NCBI RefSeq assembly: GCF_000147675.1
Contig: NZ_ADGQ01000071.1
Span: forward strand, 1 to 64,000
Direction: 5' to 3'
DNA from: Peptostreptococcus stomatis DSM 17678
GTDB lineage: Bacteria > Bacillota > Clostridia > Peptostreptococcales > Peptostreptococcaceae
DNA length: 64,000 bases
Below the pieces are notes generated by a model. It was given only the letters and a program-made list of their open reading frames with translations, searched no databases and was not told the DNA's origin. The translations under genes and the position numbers were made by a program. Shown here one piece after another: positions 25,999-34,871 of the stretch (positions are counted from its first letter, which is position 1; each line of letters starts with the position of its first letter).

Positions 25999-26460
25999 AT
26001 GAATTATATTCAAGGAAATTTAGTGGCAAAGGAAGTAAAGATAGGAATAGTTGCAGCACGTTTTAACGAGTTTATAACATCAAAATTACTTTCAGGAGCC
26101 CAGGATGCCCTAGTAAGACACGATGTAAAGGATGACAATATAGATGTAGCCTGGGTACCAGGAGCCTTTGAGATACCCCTAATAGCAGATAAGATGGCCA
26201 AGTCTGGCAAGTATGATGCAGTAATCTGCCTGGGTGCAGTAATCAGAGGTAACACTAGCCACTACGACTATGTATGTAGTGAAGTTTCAAAGGGGATAGC
26301 CCATGTATCGCTTGAAAGTGGAATACCTGTAATGTTTGGCGTAGTAACTACAGAAAACATAGAACAGGCAATTGAGAGGGCAGGTACAAAGGCAGGTAAC
26401 AAGGGATTTGACGTAGCAGTTGGTGCTATTGAAATGATCAACCTGATAAACAACCTATAA
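25999..26460 (+). CDS. ribH: 6,7-dimethyl-8-ribityllumazine synthase
   Basis: 153 residues, the normal family length. Motifs are ARFNEFIT near the N-terminus, WVPGAFEIP, the catalytic [14 protein letters not shown] with its His, and [23 protein letters not shown] lies upstream. It forms icosahedral or pentameric particles and condenses the RibD product with dihydroxybutanone phosphate. Last gene of the rib operon, followed by a strong terminator. Confidence 0.97.
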   Translation: MNYIQGNLVAKEVKIGIVAARFNEFITSKLLSGAQDALVRHDVKDDNIDVAWVPGAFEIPLIADKMAKSGKYDAVICLGAVIRGNTSHYDYVCSEVSKGIAHVSLESGIPVMFGVVTTENIEQAIERAGTKAGNKGFDVAVGAIEMINLINNL

Positions 26461-26493
26461 AATTCAATAATAGGCGATATATTTTCATGAGAT

Positions 26494-26538
26494 AGGCCTA
26501 GTTTAGTCTTCAGAGATTACTAAACTGGGCCTGCTTTT
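26494..26538 (+). terminator. Intrinsic terminator after ribH
   Basis: A 14-bp stem (26494-26507 with 26519-26532, one wobble) is followed by GCTTTT. Confidence 0.8.
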
Positions 26539-26668
26539 AATGTCTACATAAAAATGACAGAAGTCCTAAAATATGATAATATTAATTTTAGGGGATATTT
26601 TATGTAGCCCCTTCTGTTTATAAATGGTATGGGATAAATATATGTGAGTTTTAGGAAGAAGGATGCAT

Positions 26669-27355
26669 ATGAAGGCTAAGATTGAAGAAGTATGCGGAGT
26701 CAAGGTATTCAAAGGAATATCTGATGACAGTTTAAATAGGATACTAGTCTGTGGTGATATTGTGGACTTGAAGAAAAATGCTTGTTTGTACCATGACAGA
26801 CAAGACTTGTACTATGTATATTTTTTACTGGAAGGCAAGGTTACCCTTGTAAAACCAAATGAAAATGGTGAAAGCAAGGTGGTATTTATCCTGAATCCAG
26901 GAGATACTATAAACCAGCCTGTTATGAGGAATAACACATCGGCAGTTGAATGTTGGGGCTTTGAAAATTCAAGGATACTTAGGATAGGTTTTGATGACTT
27001 TGACACTATTATGGCCAAGGACTATATATTGGCAAAAAATTGTATGGCCTTTATGGAAAACAGGATCAGGAGGCTTTATAGGCAACTTAAAAACTCTGTG
27101 ACCATCAATATAGAGAAGAGGTTGGCAGCCAAGTTAGTGAGGTTGGGACTTGACTATGGAAGTAGGGAGGAAGACTCTGTTATGACCAGGATAGACCTTA
27201 ATCTGACAGTGACCTATATAGCCAAGATGTTGGGATGCCAGAGGGAGTCGGTGTCCAGGGCAATGAAGTCTTTGACCAAGAGGGGCATAGTTGAATTAGA
27301 TGGCAGGAAGATATATGTGGATATAGAAAAGGCGAGGAAATTCTTCAAATCTTGA
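26669..27355 (+). CDS. Crp/Fnr-family transcriptional regulator
   Basis: About 228 residues. The N-terminal cyclic-nucleotide-binding-like barrel (about 10-125: NACLYHDRQDLYYVYFLLEGKV, FILNPGDTI) lacks an obvious cAMP-phosphate cassette (no RTA/SA motif) and lacks the Fnr N-terminal Cys cluster. The dimer helix leads to an HTH_Crp domain (TYIAKMLGCQRESVSRAMKSL). ATG 26669 is spaced better from AAGAAGG than ATG 26663. It is encoded immediately before asrABC with its own terminator. A role in controlling asrABC through the inverted repeat at 27511-27530 is inference; the ligand is unknown. Confidence 0.9.
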   Translation: MKAKIEEVCGVKVFKGISDDSLNRILVCGDIVDLKKNACLYHDRQDLYYVYFLLEGKVTLVKPNENGESKVVFILNPGDTINQPVMRNNTSAVECWGFENSRILRIGFDDFDTIMAKDYILAKNCMAFMENRIRRLYRQLKNSVTINIEKRLAAKLVRLGLDYGSREEDSVMTRIDLNLTVTYIAKMLGCQRESVSRAMKSLTKRGIVELDGRKIYVDIEKARKFFKS

Positions 27356-27438
27356 GAGTAAATATCATTAGAAATATGTAATATTAATGATTTTCATAAA
27401 ATAATAAAAGAATTTTGATAATTTGATAAATTTTTAGG

Positions 27439-27469
27439 AAACTGTGACTTATGTTACAGTTTTTTTTTT
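27439..27469 (+). terminator. Intrinsic terminator of the Crp/Fnr gene
   Basis: A 10-bp stem with 4-base loop (27439-27448 with 27453-27462, one wobble) runs into nine T. Confidence 0.85.
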
Positions 27470-27508
27470 ATCAAACTGCTATTATTGAATTATCAATTAT
27501 TATATCAA

Positions 27509-27537
27509 TTGACAAAGACCTGTCTTTGTCCTTAAAT
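27509..27537 (+). promoter_or_regulatory. asrABC promoter overlapped by an inverted-repeat operator
   Basis: TTGACA (27509-27514) and TTAAAT (27532-27537) are 17 bp apart. A perfect 8+8 inverted repeat, GACAAAGA-cctg-TCTTTGTC (27511-27530), covers the -35 and spacer, as expected of a repressor site. Confidence 0.6.
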
Positions 27538-27575
27538 TAAAAATTTAGAATAATTTTCTAAAGGAGGTAAGTTGC

Positions 27576-28586
27576 ATGAAATTAGAGTTAAATATCGAAT
27601 CGTTTGACAAGGGGTTAAAAGCCTTAAGCAAGGAGTACAGGATATTTGCTCCAAAGGCTTTCCCTAAAAGGGGAACTTACTCAGATACAGATGTTGTAAA
27701 GTATTCTGTGGTGAGTTCTTTTGATGAAATGGTGTGGGATAGAAAGTCAAATTTTTCACCAAAAGAGACTTTTTTACCAATTAATGAGGTCTTATTCTAC
27801 TTCACTGAAAGCGAATTTAGAGAGTCTTCAATCGATGACAGGAAGACGCTTGTATTCCTAAGGGCTTGTGACCTAAACGCAGTTAAGAGGGTAGACCAGA
27901 TTTATCTTGGAAACGGTGAGGAAGAAGACTACTACTACAAGAGAAACAGGGAAAAGGTTAAGTTTGTCTTGGTTGGATGTCAAGAATCATATAGAAACTG
28001 TTTCTGTGTAAGCATGGATTCAAATAGGGCCGACAACTACCAGGCGGCTATGAATATTAGAGAAGGTAAGATTTTCTTGGATATTAGAGACCAAGACCTG
28101 AATGTATTTGAGGGTAGTCCAACAGATTTTGAAGTTGACTATGTTAAGGAGAACCTATTTAAGGTAAATGTTCCTGATAAGGTTGATTTCAACCATATGA
28201 AGGACCACAAGATGTGGGATGAATACGATGCTAGATGTATAGCTTGTGGTAGGTGTAACTTTACCTGTCCAACTTGTACTTGCTACTCTATGCAGGATAT
28301 TTTCTATAGGGAAAATGAAAATGTCGGTGAGAGAAGAAGGGTTTGGGCATCATGTCAGGTAGATGGATATACTAGCATAGCTGGTGGTCATGCCTTTAGA
28401 GAAAAGCATGGTCAGAGGATGAGGTTTAAGTCTATGCACAAGATACACGACTTCAAGGAAAGATTTGGATACAATATGTGTGTAGGTTGTGGCAGATGTG
28501 ATGATGCCTGTCCACAGTATATTTCATTCTCAGAGGCTATAGACAAGGTGTCAAAGGCCATGATAGAAAAAGATTTAGAAAAGTAG
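27576..28586 (+). CDS. asrA: Anaerobic sulfite reductase subunit A
   Basis: 336 residues. Two ferredoxin-type [4Fe-4S] motifs lie in the C-terminal third: CIACGRCNFTCPTCTC and CVGCGRCDDACPQY. Upstream is a conserved Cys pair in YRNCFCVSM and the FLRACDLNAVKRVDQIYLG motif. AsrA carries electrons between AsrB and AsrC in the cytoplasmic NADH-dependent reduction of sulfite to sulfide. AAAGGAGG site; 9 bases to asrB. Confidence 0.96.
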   Translation: MKLELNIESFDKGLKALSKEYRIFAPKAFPKRGTYSDTDVVKYSVVSSFDEMVWDRKSNFSPKETFLPINEVLFYFTESEFRESSIDDRKTLVFLRACDLNAVKRVDQIYLGNGEEEDYYYKRNREKVKFVLVGCQESYRNCFCVSMDSNRADNYQAAMNIREGKIFLDIRDQDLNVFEGSPTDFEVDYVKENLFKVNVPDKVDFNHMKDHKMWDEYDARCIACGRCNFTCPTCTCYSMQDIFYRENENVGERRRVWASCQVDGYTSIAGGHAFREKHGQRMRFKSMHKIHDFKERFGYNMCVGCGRCDDACPQYISFSEAIDKVSKAMIEKDLEK

Positions 28587-28595
28587 GAGGCCATT

Positions 28596-29396
28596 ATGTG
28601 TAATTCTAACAATCCATATATACCAGTAGCAAGTGAGATACTTGAAATAATAGAGCATACAGACAAGGAGTGGACTTTCAGGACCAAGACTGATACCAGC
28701 AAGGTAAAGCCAGGTCAATTCTATGAAATATCACTTCCAAGGTATGGTGAATCACCAATATCTGTATCGGGTATTGGACCAGACTATGTGGACCTTACTA
28801 TTAGAAATGTTGGTAAGGTTACGGGGGTAATCTTTGGCTATAGGCCGGGAGACAAGCTACTATTAAGAGGTCCTTATGGTAATGGTTTTGATATAAATGA
28901 ATACAAGGGAAGGGACCTGGTTGTGGTAGCAGGTGGTTCTGCCCTAGCTCCAGTAAGGGGTATAATTGAATATGTATACGACCACAAGGAAGAATTTAAG
29001 TCTTTCAAATTAATTGTTGGCTTCAAGTCACCAGCAGATGTACTGTTTGCCAAAGACCTTGAAAAGTGGGATCAAAGACTGGATATCCTAGTGACAGTCG
29101 ATGGTGCTGATGAGGGCTATACGGGAAATATAGGCCTGGTAACAAAGTATATACCAGAATTGAATATAGATATAGACCAGGCATCTGCAGTGGTTGTAGG
29201 ACCACCTATGATGATGAAGTTTGCAGTAGCAGAATTTTTGAAGTTAAATATAGCTGAATCTAATGTTTGGGTTTCATACGAAAGAAGAATGCACTGTGGT
29301 ATAGGTAAGTGTGGTCATTGTAAGATGGATTCAACATACATCTGTCTGGATGGTCCAGTATTTAGCTATGATTTTGCTAAGAACTTGGTAGACTAG
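28596..29396 (+). CDS. asrB: Anaerobic sulfite reductase subunit B (flavoprotein)
   Basis: 266 residues. A ferredoxin-reductase-like FAD domain (GQFYEISLPRYGESPIS) is followed by an NAD-binding domain (VVVAGGSALAPVRGIIEYV). The C-terminus has a [2Fe-2S] Cys cluster (MHCGIGKCGHCKM then YICLDGPVFSY). It takes electrons from NADH to AsrA/AsrC. Intergenic spacings of 9 and 11 bases show a single operon with asrA and asrC. Confidence 0.96.
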   Translation: MCNSNNPYIPVASEILEIIEHTDKEWTFRTKTDTSKVKPGQFYEISLPRYGESPISVSGIGPDYVDLTIRNVGKVTGVIFGYRPGDKLLLRGPYGNGFDINEYKGRDLVVVAGGSALAPVRGIIEYVYDHKEEFKSFKLIVGFKSPADVLFAKDLEKWDQRLDILVTVDGADEGYTGNIGLVTKYIPELNIDIDQASAVVVGPPMMMKFAVAEFLKLNIAESNVWVSYERRMHCGIGKCGHCKMDSTYICLDGPVFSYDFAKNLVD

Positions 29397-29407
29397 GAGG
29401 TAGAGTT

Positions 29408-30379
29408 ATGATTAGAGATTTAAATACTAAAAAGGTAATGAAAAATGCCTTTAGAATAACTAAGCACAAGTACCAGACATCTTTGAGAGTCAGGGTACCA
29501 GGTGGTTTGATAGACCCAGAGTCGCTATTGACAGTGTCTAAGATTTCATCTGAATATGGAGATGGTCAGATACATATAACAACTAGGCAGGGATTTGAAA
29601 TACTTGGTATAGCCATGGAGGATATGGGTCAAGTAAACCAGATGATCCAGCCCGTGATAGAAAAATTAGACATCAACCAGGACGAAAAGGGAACAGGTTA
29701 TGGGGCAGCAGGTACTAGAAATGTATCAGCCTGTATAGGTAACAAGGTCTGTCCAAAGGCCCAGTACAATACTACTAAATTTGCCAAGAGGGTAGAAAAG
29801 GCAATATTCCCTCATGACCTACACTTTAAAGTAGCCCTAACAGGGTGTCCAAATGACTGTATAAAGGCCAGGATGCACGACTTCGGTATAATCGGTACCT
29901 GCCTACCTGAATATGAAATGGATAGGTGTGTAACTTGTATGGCCTGTGTAAACAAGTGTAAGTCATATTCAGTAGGAGCCCTAAGGTGTGAAAACAACAA
30001 GATAATTAGAAATGAAGAAAAGTGTATCGGCTGTGGTGAATGTGTACTTAACTGTCCGATGAATGCCTGGACAAGAAGCCCTAAAAAATACTACAAGCTA
30101 ATGATAATGGGTAGGACAGGTAAGAAAAATCCTAGGCTGGCTGAGGATTGGTTGAGATGGGTTGATGAGGACTCTATAGTCAAGATAATAGTAAATACTT
30201 ACGACTATGTTAAGGAATATATTGATCCAAAGGCACCAGGAGGTAAGGAACACATAGGTTATATCATAGACAGGACTGGTTTCCAGGAATACAGGAAGTG
30301 GGCCCTTAAGGATGTAAACCTACCAGAAGAAACTATAGAAAACAAGAATGTATATTGGGGTGGCCCAAAATACTATTAG
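29408..30379 (+). CDS. asrC: Anaerobic sulfite reductase subunit C (siroheme catalytic subunit)
   Basis: 323 residues. The siroheme/[4Fe-4S] ligands are visible as VSACIGNKVCPKAQ and LTGCPNDCIKARMHD. An inserted ferredoxin domain carries CVTCMACVNKCKS and CIGCGECVLNCPM. This is the AsrC/DsrA-like six-electron reductase for sulfite. Siroheme would come from the hemC, cobA-hemD, hemB, sirC genes at 35-39.3 kb. Confidence 0.96.
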   Translation: MIRDLNTKKVMKNAFRITKHKYQTSLRVRVPGGLIDPESLLTVSKISSEYGDGQIHITTRQGFEILGIAMEDMGQVNQMIQPVIEKLDINQDEKGTGYGAAGTRNVSACIGNKVCPKAQYNTTKFAKRVEKAIFPHDLHFKVALTGCPNDCIKARMHDFGIIGTCLPEYEMDRCVTCMACVNKCKSYSVGALRCENNKIIRNEEKCIGCGECVLNCPMNAWTRSPKKYYKLMIMGRTGKKNPRLAEDWLRWVDEDSIVKIIVNTYDYVKEYIDPKAPGGKEHIGYIIDRTGFQEYRKWALKDVNLPEETIENKNVYWGGPKYY

Positions 30380-30500
30380 GAATGGTGTCATAAAATACGA
30401 TATATACTTGTATATAAATAATAAATATTTGTATAATAACGATTAATATTTATAAAATTACTTGAAATATTTGTGAATTTTAGAGATATTAATAGTAAAT

Positions 30501-30535
30501 AAGTTCTCCTTATGATAAGATTATAAGGAGAACTT
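30501..30535 (+). other. Strong hairpin between asrC and the FNT channel
   Basis: A perfect 13-bp stem with 9-base loop (30501-30513 with 30523-30535) lacks a good T-run (GTTTA). It may be a weak terminator, or an RNA end protecting asrABC mRNA and lowering channel expression. Confidence 0.55.
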
Positions 30536-30590
30536 GTTTACAGGAATTGATTTTAAATTATATTATTTTAGTGAAGTTTTGGAGGTAATT

Positions 30591-31361
30591 ATGTACGATG
30601 AAACGATCGGTAAGCTGACGGGTGCAGCTAAGAAAAAGCTTGGCGTATTAAACGAAAGTAGGTTCAAGTACTTGGTATCATCTGCTTTTGCAGGTGCCTT
30701 TATAGGAGTAGGTATACTTCTAGCATTTACAGTAGGTGGTTTAATGACTGCCGGTGGTAGTCCTGCTACAAAGATATTGATGGGTCTGTCATTCTCAGTA
30801 GCCTTGAGCTTGGTAATATTCACAGGCACAGACCTGTTTACAGGTAATAACCTTGTAATGACAGTTGGTTACCTAAACAAGGCTGTTTCTATGAAAGACC
30901 TGACAAGAATTTGGGTTGTATCTTATATCGGTAACTTTATAGGCGCTATTATACTTAGTTTTATATTTGTTTATACAGGCCTAGTAGACAAGGGACCGGT
31001 TATGGAATTCTTTGCAAGTGCGGCTGTAGCTAAGGCAGCACCATCATTTATTGCCCTATTTATGAGGGGTGTCCTTTGTAACTTCTTGGTTTGTTTAGCA
31101 GTATTGATATCATTCAGGACTGAAAACGATGCAGCCAAGCTAATAATGATCACTATGTGCCTCTTTGCCTTTATAACATCTGGTTTTGAGCATAGTATTG
31201 CCAACATGACTGTTTACAGTGTTGGTCTAATATCTAAGTCTATTACAGGTGTAACTATGGGTCAGTTGGTAGCTAACTTAGTGCCAGTAACTCTAGGTAA
31301 TATAGTTGGTGGAGGTCTTATCCTGGGTGGGGGAGCCTTTGCCCTTAGGTCAGGCAAGTAA
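30591..31361 (+). CDS. Formate/nitrite transporter family channel, probable hydrosulfide channel
   Basis: 256 residues from ATG 30591 (GGAGG 8 bases upstream; the longer frame to 30534 has no ribosome site). Six membrane helices of the FNT fold. Family signatures are AGAFIGVGILLAF, the FTGTDLFTGNNL loop and MRGVLCNFLVCLAV. FNT channels pass small monovalent anions. Location directly after asrABC is that of HSC (FNT3) of Clostridioides difficile, which releases the HS- made by sulfite reduction, so hydrosulfide is the likeliest substrate; formate or nitrite cannot be excluded. Confidence 0.9.
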   Translation: MYDETIGKLTGAAKKKLGVLNESRFKYLVSSAFAGAFIGVGILLAFTVGGLMTAGGSPATKILMGLSFSVALSLVIFTGTDLFTGNNLVMTVGYLNKAVSMKDLTRIWVVSYIGNFIGAIILSFIFVYTGLVDKGPVMEFFASAAVAKAAPSFIALFMRGVLCNFLVCLAVLISFRTENDAAKLIMITMCLFAFITSGFEHSIANMTVYSVGLISKSITGVTMGQLVANLVPVTLGNIVGGGLILGGGAFALRSGK

Positions 31362-31401
31362 TAAGTAAGTACTCTATACTACAACATAATGTTTTTTGGG
31401 G

Positions 31402-31435
31402 GAGCAAGATAGATAGTCTTGCTCTTTCATTTTTA
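31402..31435 (+). terminator. Intrinsic terminator after the FNT gene
   Basis: GAGCAAGA/TCTTGCTC 8-bp stem, 7-base loop, then TTTCATTTTT. Confidence 0.75.
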
Positions 31436-31496
31436 TGAAAGACAATAAAATATTGTATTAACTAAAAGTAAATATATAAATAATTGATCAAATTAA

Positions 31497-31528
31497 AGGT
31501 CTATGGTCTTAATAACATAGGCCTTTTT
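31497..31528 (+). terminator. Second intrinsic terminator before the PadR gene
   Basis: A 9-bp stem (31497-31505 with 31516-31524, one wobble) ends in five T. Tandem with the previous terminator. Confidence 0.7.
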
Positions 31529-31559
31529 GGTGTGAAGAATCTTCTATAAGATAAAAAAC

Positions 31560-31612
31560 TTGACATTATATATCGAGGTGTGATATATTTTATATAACGG
31601 AGTACGATATAT
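31560..31612 (+). promoter_or_regulatory. padR promoter with nested inverted repeats
   Basis: TTGACA (31560-31565) and TATATT (31584-31589) form a promoter. TATATC-N7-GATATA (31569-31587) and the arms ATATATCG / CGATATAT (31568-31575, 31605-31612) surround the -10. This layout suits autoregulation by the PadR protein encoded next. Confidence 0.5.
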
Positions 31613-31665
31613 AGAGTTTAGATATAAACTGTAAGGTAAATGATTAATATTGAGTGGGGGGTAAA

Positions 31666-31989
31666 ATGGATTCTAAGTTGAAGAGGATTTATATACCTAT
31701 GTCTGAGACGGCCTTTTATATTTTGTTTTACCTACAAGAGCCAAACCACGGTTATGGGATAGGTCAGGCGGTAAAGCAGGTGACTAATAATGAGGTGACT
31801 ATCAGTCCAGGGACCATGTATGGAACCTTGTCTAAGATGGAAAAGGATGGACTAATAGACTTTGTTAGGGAAGAGAATAAGAGGAAGTTGTACCAGATTA
31901 CAGACCTGGGTAGGCAAATACTGGAAATAGAGTTAAAGAGGATAAAGAGATTATATAAGACTAGTATAGGAGAGGTTTACAATGGCTAA
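31666..31989 (+). CDS. PadR-family transcriptional regulator
   Basis: 107 residues from ATG 31666; GTG 31654 overlaps the GGGGGG ribosome site and is less likely. Single winged-helix PadR domain: SETAFYILFYLQEPNHGYGI, the ISPGTMYGTLSKMEKDGLI recognition helix, and the wing. The 3' end overlaps the next gene by 8 bases, a pairing of PadR with a DUF2812 protein that is widespread in Firmicutes. Likely represses its own operon through the repeats at 31568-31612. Confidence 0.92.
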   Translation: MDSKLKRIYIPMSETAFYILFYLQEPNHGYGIGQAVKQVTNNEVTISPGTMYGTLSKMEKDGLIDFVREENKRKLYQITDLGRQILEIELKRIKRLYKTSIGEVYNG

Positions 31990-32527
31990 TTACAAGACAA
32001 AAATAAGATTTTTTACTATAGCAGACTATGAAGAAGAACAGGCTTGGCTAGAAGACCAGCATAGGCAGGGTTGGAAACTGAAAAAGATGACTCCTCCTTG
32101 TTTCTTTACTTTTGAGGAAGTAGGGCCAGAGGAAGTGGTCTATCAGTTAGACTATAAGAATGAAAAAGTTACAGGAGAGTATTTACAGATGTTTAGAGAC
32201 TATGGTTGGGAATACTCTGGTTCATGTATGGGTTGGAACTATTTTTCAAAGCTCAAGTCACAGATAGAGAACGAGAGCGAGATGAAGATTTTTTCCGATT
32301 TAGAGTCAAAAATAGAGATGATCGACCGTATATTTAAGACAAGAATGATGCCACTTGTTATAATTTTCTGTGCTATTATAGTACCAAACTTATTAAGGCT
32401 TTCATCTTCAAGAAGTGGACCTAGGAATGTGTCATTTATAATTACACTAATGATATTTGCCCTATATATCTACATCTTTTTACATTGTGGCCTAAAATTA
32501 AAGAAAATTAAGAATAAACTGAAATAA
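31982..32527 (+). CDS. DUF2812 membrane protein, PadR partner
   Basis: 181 residues. The DUF2812 domain (residues about 1-95) has the family pattern EEEQAWLEDQHRQGWKLKK, VYQLDYKN and FRDYGWEYSGSCMGWNYF. Two C-terminal membrane helices follow (LVIIFCAIIVPNLL and FIITLMIFALYIYIFL). It overlaps padR and is surely cotranscribed. The biochemical role of DUF2812 is unknown; it is often thought to sense envelope stress or modulate the PadR regulator. Confidence 0.85.
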   Translation: MANYKTKIRFFTIADYEEEQAWLEDQHRQGWKLKKMTPPCFFTFEEVGPEEVVYQLDYKNEKVTGEYLQMFRDYGWEYSGSCMGWNYFSKLKSQIENESEMKIFSDLESKIEMIDRIFKTRMMPLVIIFCAIIVPNLLRLSSSRSGPRNVSFIITLMIFALYIYIFLHCGLKLKKIKNKLK

Positions 32528-32685
32528 ATATAGAATATATGGGTATATACACCATGAGGCAGTGGTAAGGCTACAAACCAAGTCTTGATTTCCTGCTTGA
32601 AAAGTCCTATAACAAATGATAAAATTAATTATAGGATAGTGATATTCAAAAGAAAAATATTATATTTATTACGAGGAGAGAAGAT

Positions 32686-33087
32686 ATGTTAGAAGTTGGA
32701 TTAAAGGGTGTTGAAAAAACGGTTGTAGATAAGACCAATACAGCAGCGGCTATAGGTAGTGGTGGATTGGAAGTATTCTCTACACCAAGCATGATATCTC
32801 TTATGGAGTGTACTTGTAAGCTTTGTGCCCAGGAGCACCTTGAAGAAGGCCTAGGAACAGTAGGTATATCTATATCAACAAACCACAAGGCAGCTACACC
32901 AATAGGTATGGAAGTCACTTGTGAGTGTGAATTAGTTGAAATCGACAGGTCTAGACTAGTTTTCAAGGTTAGGTGCTATGATGAATTAGAAGAAATCGGT
33001 GTTTGTACACATGAAAGATTTATCATTGACAATGCTAAGTTCCTAGCTAATGTTGATGCAAAGATAGAAAGGGCTAAGAATAAATAA
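32686..33087 (+). CDS. Hot-dog fold thioesterase, fluoroacetyl-CoA thioesterase (FlK)-like
   Basis: 133 residues. Pattern of FlK-like proteins: MLEVGLKGVEKTVVDKTNTA, the Gly-rich FSTPSMISLMECTC helix with Glu, and SISTNHKAATPIGMEV with the catalytic His/Thr region. It probably hydrolyses short acyl-CoA. Most bacterial FlK-like proteins have unknown substrates and there is no pathway context here. GAGGAGAG site. Monocistronic, ended by a convergent terminator. Confidence 0.85.
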   Translation: MLEVGLKGVEKTVVDKTNTAAAIGSGGLEVFSTPSMISLMECTCKLCAQEHLEEGLGTVGISISTNHKAATPIGMEVTCECELVEIDRSRLVFKVRCYDELEEIGVCTHERFIIDNAKFLANVDAKIERAKNK

Positions 33088-33121
33088 TACAATATACAAT
33101 TAAAAATAATAAGCTATAAAG

Positions 33122-33159
33122 AAAAGAGCTAAAGATCAACCTTAAAATAGGCTGGTCTT
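33122..33159. terminator. Bidirectional terminator between thioesterase and dcd
   Basis: AAAAGAGCTAA...TTAGCTCTTTTT is a long stem with an inner paired region, A-run on the left and T-run on the right, between convergent genes. Confidence 0.8.
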
Positions 33160-33195
33160 AGCTCTTTTTAGTTATCATTAATTATAGGGACTTCC

Positions 33196-33717
33196 TTATT
33201 CAAAGTCCTTGTACATTAGTGATGGCTGGATACCAGTATTATTCTGGTACTTGCCACTCTTGTATAGGTCATAGTCACCGTGTATATCATGGTAGTAGAT
33301 CTGACAAATCTGTGTATTTGGATATATCTTGATAGGTTGAACACAGAATATTTCAAGGGTCCAGTAGCCAGCAAAGCCAATATCGCCAAAGCCTGCAGTT
33401 ACATGGATAAATAGGCCCAGTCTGCCCGTTGAAGACCTTCCCTCCAGCATTGGGACAAATTTTTCAGTCTTAGTAAACTCATTTGTCCTGCCCAGGTAAA
33501 GCTTGTTTGGTTCAAGGATTAGGCCCTCTTCAGGTATTTCTATCATCTTAGTCTTATTTGGTATCTTCATATCCAATAGGTCATTTTCATATACCAAAAG
33601 TTCATTACTCAGGGTAAGATTATAGCTATTTGGATTTATCCTTGACTTGTCAAAGGGTTCTATTATTATATCTTTAGATTCTACATTTTTCAGTATTTCC
33701 TTACCTGATAAAATCAT
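33196..33717 (-). CDS. dcd: dCTP deaminase family enzyme
   Basis: 173 residues. Dcd signature EGRSSTGRLGLFIHVTAGFG carries the catalytic Glu-region and nucleotide loop; RINPNSYNLTLSNELLVY is the conserved N-terminal motif; IYYHDIHGDY and the C-terminal KYQNNTGIQPS lid complete the family pattern. It converts dCTP to dUTP (or to dUMP in bifunctional forms; these cannot be told apart here). A separate dUTPase is at 58114. GGAGATAACA ribosome site. Confidence 0.92.
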   Translation of the reverse strand: MILSGKEILKNVESKDIIIEPFDKSRINPNSYNLTLSNELLVYENDLLDMKIPNKTKMIEIPEEGLILEPNKLYLGRTNEFTKTEKFVPMLEGRSSTGRLGLFIHVTAGFGDIGFAGYWTLEIFCVQPIKIYPNTQICQIYYHDIHGDYDLYKSGKYQNNTGIQPSLMYKDFE

Positions 33718-33867
33718 TGTTATCTCCTCTCAAAAAAAGAATTCTACCTGTATTTTAGCACAAAAATAGATAGAAATAAATCATTTAAAGAAAAGTATCT
33801 TATATTTTTCACTTATTCAGGTTGATTGTAGTATAATTAATTCATGAGAAATTTTTGGAGGTTATAT

Positions 33868-34836
33868 ATGGATATAAAAACACTTTACAATAGGGTCATA
33901 GGTGGTCACCTTATAAGAAGAGATGAGGCCCTATTTTTATATAATCAAGACCTGGAAAACCTGACTAGGTATGCAAATATGATTAGGGACCATTTTTGTG
34001 GTAACCAGTTTGATATGTGTACAATTATAAATGGAAAAAGTGGACTCTGTTCAGAAAACTGTAAGTTTTGTGCCCAGTCTAGCCACTACAATACAGGTTC
34101 TAAGGTATATGAACTCCTATCTGAAGAAGAGATACTGGCGGATGCCAAAAAGAATGCCTACCAAGGGGTAATGAGATACTCTATAGTTACGGCTGGCAGG
34201 AGCCTTTCTGATAAGGAAGTGGATAGGATGTGCCAGATAATAAGGAGGATAAAGGAGGAATGCAATATTTCTGTTTGTGTGTCCTTTGGACTTTTGAAGG
34301 AGGACCAGTTTAAGAGGCTTAAGGCTTCAGGTGCAGAAAGGGTCCACAATAACCTAGAGGCTTCAGAAAACTTCTTTCCGTCTGTCTGTACCAGTCATAG
34401 TTTTTCGGACAAGGTCCAGGCAATAAGGGCTGCCCAATCAGCAGGTTTGGATGTATGTAGTGGAGGTATTATGGGCCTAGGTGAAAGTATAGGGGACCGT
34501 ATAGATATGGCCCTTAGCCTTAGGGACTTAGGCATTAAGAGTATACCAGTTAACATGCTAAATCCTATACCCGGAACACCTATGGAAAAGTATGAAAGCC
34601 TGGCTGTAGAGGAAATGCAAAGGATAATTGCCGTTTATAGGTTTATCCTTCCAGATTCCTTTATTAGGCTGGCTGGTGGCAGGGGCCTAATGGATGACAA
34701 GGGTAGGGCCTGTTTCCAGTCTGGGGCCAATGCTGCCATATCGGGGGATATGTTGACTACAGCCGGTATAACGGTTGAGAAAGACAAGAGGCTTTTAGAA
34801 GAATTAGATTACAAGATAAAACCTTTCAACTTGTAG
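33868..34836 (+). CDS. bioB: Biotin synthase (radical SAM)
   Basis: 322 residues from ATG 33868 (GGAGG 7 bases upstream). Radical-SAM cluster CSENCKFCAQS, then VSFGLLKEDQFKRLKASGA, the HNNLEAS substrate region, CSGGIMGLGES and LAGGRG near the C-terminus; these are the BioB ligands of the second iron-sulfur cluster (Cys, Cys, Cys, Arg). It inserts sulfur into dethiobiotin. No other bio genes are near, so the cell may take up dethiobiotin or have the others elsewhere. The annotation as bioB rather than a paralogue such as HydE rests on the NMLNPIPGTPME motif. Confidence 0.93.
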   Translation: MDIKTLYNRVIGGHLIRRDEALFLYNQDLENLTRYANMIRDHFCGNQFDMCTIINGKSGLCSENCKFCAQSSHYNTGSKVYELLSEEEILADAKKNAYQGVMRYSIVTAGRSLSDKEVDRMCQIIRRIKEECNISVCVSFGLLKEDQFKRLKASGAERVHNNLEASENFFPSVCTSHSFSDKVQAIRAAQSAGLDVCSGGIMGLGESIGDRIDMALSLRDLGIKSIPVNMLNPIPGTPMEKYESLAVEEMQRIIAVYRFILPDSFIRLAGGRGLMDDKGRACFQSGANAAISGDMLTTAGITVEKDKRLLEELDYKIKPFNL

Positions 34837-34871
34837 AGGAAATAACCTATATATGGTATACTAAAAGGTAA

